A stretch of 8,276 nucleotides of DNA, taken from assembly GCA_023428585.1 (NCBI GenBank), contig JAEYXG010000187.1, positions 1 to 8,276 on the forward strand, read 5' to 3'. Shown piece by piece: positions 5,996-8,276 of this stretch (position 1 is the first letter of the stretch; the number at the start of each line of letters is the position of its first letter). This DNA comes from Bacteroidota bacterium. Lineage in GTDB: Bacteria > Bacteroidota > Bacteroidia > Bacteroidales > Lentimicrobiaceae. Made by a program: the position numbers and the translations under genes. The notes under the pieces were generated by a model, which did no database searches, was not told where the DNA came from, and saw only the letters and a list, made by a program, of their open reading frames with translations.

Positions 5996-7201
5996 ATGAA
6001 AAGCTGGAAGAGAACCTTTGCCTTTATCTGGGCAGGACAACTGATTTCCATATTGACGAGTGCCATAGTTGGCTATGCCATAATATTTTGGCTAAGCATA
6101 GAGACCGGATCTGCCGAAACTCTTGCAATTGCAGCCATGGCAGCCTTGCTTCCACAGTCAGTTCTCGGTCTTTTTACAGGCGTTTTCATTGACCGATGGA
6201 ATCGCAAACTGGTAATGATTGTGGCTGATAGTTTTATAGCATTGGCAACCCTTATTTTGGTCATACTTTTTTATTTCGGGCAGGTTGAAGTATGGCAAAT
6301 TTACTTGCTTGCTGCTGCCAGATCTATTGGTTCAGCTTTCCATATGCCTGCCATGCAGGCTTCTATACCCCTAATAGCACCTGAATCACAGCTCTTTAGG
6401 ATAGCAGGTATAAACCAGATGATTCATTCTGTCAGTGCAATTGCCGGTCCTGCCATAGGAGCAATTCTCATAACAATCCTTGACATGAGTTTTGTTCTCA
6501 TGATTGATATTATAGGAGCACTTTTTGCCATTTCCACACTATTAATGGTTTCTATCCCTAATCCGGTGAAAGAAAATACGGAGGTATCACCACATGTCAT
6601 GAGGGAAATAAAAGAGGGTTTGAATGAAATAGTCAAGAATAAAGGGTTGTTTCTTCTATTTATTTTTTCAGTGATCTCAACATTCGTAATAATGCCCATT
6701 GCTGTATTATTCCCTCTGATGACACTTAATCACTTTGGAGGAGGTGTTATGCAGATGAGCATTGTAGAAATATTCTGGGGTTCAGGCATGTTGGCTGGAG
6801 GCGCGCTTATAGGAATTGTAAAGCGAAATTTCAACAAGGCTCAGATTATAAATTACATGTATTTGGTGTTCGGTCTTACATTTCTTTTTTCAGGACTCCT
6901 TCCATCAAATGCCTTCATTTGGTTTGTTGTTCTTACGGCCATTGGGGGTGTCAGTTCTTCAATCTATAATTCATCCTTCATATCACTGATTCAGATCAAG
7001 ATTAAACCTGCCATGCTGGGGAGAGTATTTTCTACCTATTCCAGTCTTACCATGTTCCCTGCAATGATCGGTTTACTGGCTACCGGCTTTATTGCGGATA
7101 AAATAGGTTTGGCACTTGCCTTTATAATTTGCGGATTCGTGAACCTGTTGATCGGCCTTATTTCCATGATGATTCCTTCAATTGCAAAAACAGGTACTTG
7201 A
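5996..7201 (+). CDS. MFS transporter, MefA/EntS-like efflux family
   Basis: The 401-aa inner-membrane protein has about 12 hydrophobic segments split 6+6 around a polar loop near residues 188-215 (NPVKENTEVSPH...), as expected for a drug:H+ antiporter type MFS carrier. The loop after TM2 holds the MFS motif A variant GVFIDRWNRK (62-71); TM4-5 contains SIGSAFHMPAMQASIP (110-125), and the C-terminal half has AMLGRVFSTYSS (339-350). These are characteristic of the MFS_3 group that includes macrolide efflux MefA and enterobactin exporter EntS. Substrate cannot be predicted: Bacteroidota have many such exporters without a resistance phenotype, so no resistance gene symbol is given. It follows the hemerythrin-PAS gene by 25 bp with no terminator between them, pointing to a two-gene operon. 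The ATG at 5996 directly precedes the usual MKSWKRTFAFIWAGQ opening. The reading frame is intact. Confidence 0.92.
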   Translation: MKSWKRTFAFIWAGQLISILTSAIVGYAIIFWLSIETGSAETLAIAAMAALLPQSVLGLFTGVFIDRWNRKLVMIVADSFIALATLILVILFYFGQVEVWQIYLLAAARSIGSAFHMPAMQASIPLIAPESQLFRIAGINQMIHSVSAIAGPAIGAILITILDMSFVLMIDIIGALFAISTLLMVSIPNPVKENTEVSPHVMREIKEGLNEIVKNKGLFLLFIFSVISTFVIMPIAVLFPLMTLNHFGGGVMQMSIVEIFWGSGMLAGGALIGIVKRNFNKAQIINYMYLVFGLTFLFSGLLPSNAFIWFVVLTAIGGVSSSIYNSSFISLIQIKIKPAMLGRVFSTYSSLTMFPAMIGLLATGFIADKIGLALAFIICGFVNLLIGLISMMIPSIAKTGT

Positions 7202-7209
7202 GGAATTTT

Positions 7210-7336
7210 AATTGTTATTCATGTGCAGATTATGTATATCTTTGAGCAGTGGATTATTGTGTTTGATTAAACCAACCACAACATCATTTCCTGTGTCATG
7301 GTTGTTTAATATACAGAGAATACAGGAATAACAATT
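7210..7336. repeat. Nested inverted repeats in the spacer before the AMP-binding gene
   Basis: An outer 11-bp perfect inverted repeat, AATTGTTATTC (7210-7220) and GAATAACAATT (7326-7336), encloses an inner one: ATTAAACCAACCA (7266-7278) against TGGTTGTTTAAT (7299-7310), 12 pairs with one bulged C and a 20-nt loop. Together they span most of the 156-bp gap. No T tract follows the inner stem on the plus strand, so it is not a classical terminator for the MFS operon. It may be a leader structure, a 3'-end processing structure or an operator pair. Confidence 0.6.
7237..7244 (+). promoter_or_regulatory. Candidate -7 promoter element for the AMP-binding gene (TATCTTTG)
   Basis: TATCTTTG matches TAnnTTTG exactly, with ATTG at 7211-7214 as a possible -33 element 22 bp upstream, slightly longer than the usual spacing. 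The predicted transcript would start near 7250, giving a leader of about 108 nt that contains the inner hairpin at 7266-7310. The -33 candidate overlaps the left arm of the outer inverted repeat. Confidence 0.45.
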
Positions 7337-7357
7337 TTCATCAAATCATTTACTTGA

Positions 7358-8276
7358 ATGCTTAAAAACCTGGAATCAAAAATTGCCATAACATATGGTG
7401 ATGCAAAAATATCCTATGCTGACTTGCGAAGGAATATTATGACCTTCAATGACCGGTATAGCCTTCAGGCTGGTGGCCATGTTGTGATATTTGCTGAAAA
7501 CCGGCCTGAATGGATTTATGCCTTTTACTCTGTGTGGTACAAGCAGGGTGTTCCGGTGCCTATTGACAATCTTGCCACTGCTGAGGAAACAGCATATATT
7601 CTCAAGGACTGTCAACCTGCCGTAATATTCACTTCACTGGCACGGCAGGAAGTTATTCAGCAATCAATTTCAATAGCAGGTGTAAATTCATTATTGCTGC
7701 TCATTGATGACCCCAATGTATCACTTATTGGCAATAGCTCCAATGAACCCGTTCCATCTGTGTCAAGCAGAGACACTGATCAAGAGACTATAAAAATACC
7801 ATCTGATTCCGGTGATCTAATCAGTTTTACGGAACCTGATCCTCAAAAAACTGCCGTCATTATTTATACGTCAGGAACAACCGGTAGTCCAAAGGGAGTA
7901 ATGCTGTCATATCTTAACTTAACCACAAATATCAAGGCCGTATCCGAGCATATTCAGATCTATAATCCTGATTCTGTGGTAATGATACTTTTACCGGTTC
8001 ATCACGTCTTTCCCCTGGTAGGTTCCATGATTATCCCCCTATATATTGGTGCTAAAGTTGCCATAAGCCCAACTATGCTTTCAGCCGATATCATGAGCAC
8101 ACTCAAGGATAATGCAGTTACCATAATCATTGGGGTCCCCCGTTTGTATGCTGCCATCCGCAAAGGAATTATGGACAAGATCAAGAAGAGCTTGATAGCC
8201 CGTTTATTATTTGCCATTGCCAGAAAGGTCAATAACCGCACTTTTTCAAAAAAGGTATTTGGAACAGTACACAAGA
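7358..8276 (+). CDS. AMP-binding (ANL superfamily) acyl-CoA synthetase-like protein, 5' part
   Basis: The frame is open from the ATG at 7358 to the window end, showing 306 residues of a protein normally well over 500 aa. Enzymes of this superfamily activate a carboxylate with ATP to an acyl-adenylate and usually pass it to CoA. Visible: the N-terminal subdomain with ITYGDAKISYADLRRN (11-26) and ENRPEWIYAFYSVWYKQGVPVPID (47-70); the P-loop-like A3 motif YTSGTTGSPKGV (170-181); LPVHHVFPL (212-220), the position of the conserved A4 region; and GVPRLYAAIRKG (259-270). The A5, A8 and A10 motifs lie beyond the edge, so catalytic completeness and chain-length preference cannot be judged. An in-frame TGA directly before the ATG (7355-7357) rules out any earlier start. 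The start pattern (LENLESK-IA-ITYGD-like) resembles Bacteroidota long-chain-fatty-acid-CoA-ligase-type proteins. A 156-bp spacer with a promoter candidate suggests its own transcription unit. Confidence 0.9.
   Translation, partial: MLKNLESKIAITYGDAKISYADLRRNIMTFNDRYSLQAGGHVVIFAENRPEWIYAFYSVWYKQGVPVPIDNLATAEETAYILKDCQPAVIFTSLARQEVIQQSISIAGVNSLLLLIDDPNVSLIGNSSNEPVPSVSSRDTDQETIKIPSDSGDLISFTEPDPQKTAVIIYTSGTTGSPKGVMLSYLNLTTNIKAVSEHIQIYNPDSVVMILLPVHHVFPLVGSMIIPLYIGAKVAISPTMLSADIMSTLKDNAVTIIIGVPRLYAAIRKGIMDKIKKSLIARLLFAIARKVNNRTFSKKVFGTVHK

Noticed and set aside
5996..7201. Naming the MFS gene mefA or another macrolide-resistance gene
   Set aside because: Only family-level motifs are visible; EntS-like and MefA-like exporters cannot be separated by eye, and no resistance context (such as msr or erm) is present.

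Overview
The window looks like a chromosomal piece from a member of the Bacteroidota, most likely Bacteroidales-like. The evidence is the conserved beta-helix surface protein and DUF438/hemerythrin families typical of that phylum, a lipoprotein whose mature N-terminus (CQKEE) resembles the Bacteroidota lipoprotein export signal, no clear Shine-Dalgarno sequences before the starts, and exact matches to the Bacteroidota -7 promoter element TAnnTTTG in four intergenic regions. The genus cannot be fixed from this stretch.

Layout from left to right. Positions 1-768 hold the 3' end of a right-handed beta-helix surface protein (+). It converges on sucD (859-1728, -), the succinyl-CoA synthetase alpha subunit. 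sucD is divergent from mnmE (1855-3258, +), the tRNA U34-modifying GTPase. A 411-bp gap (3259-3669) follows. It holds a perfect 11-bp hairpin after mnmE, an unusual array of 11-bp repeat units arranged as two inverted arms (3381-3482), and a strong intrinsic terminator serving the next gene. That gene (3670-4485, -) encodes a lipoprotein with a TTHB210-like/DUF5602 domain. Next comes an apparent two-gene operon (+): a DUF438-hemerythrin-PAS protein (4759-5970) and, 25 bp later, an MFS exporter (5996-7201). A 156-bp spacer with nested inverted repeats and a promoter-like site leads into an AMP-binding acyl-CoA synthetase-like gene (7358 onward), which is cut off by the window end and still open there.

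How the genes relate: sucD (TCA cycle) and mnmE (translation fidelity) are housekeeping genes that share only an intergenic region. The hemerythrin-PAS/MFS pair is the one case where co-transcription is likely. It combines a probable di-iron, O2- or NO-responsive cytoplasmic sensor with an efflux pump, but the link is inferred from spacing alone. No mobile-element protein, CRISPR array, rRNA or tRNA was seen. No defence or otherwise novel protein system is evident. The most unexplained signal is the inverted 11-bp repeat array downstream of mnmE, which can fold in two mutually exclusive ways.
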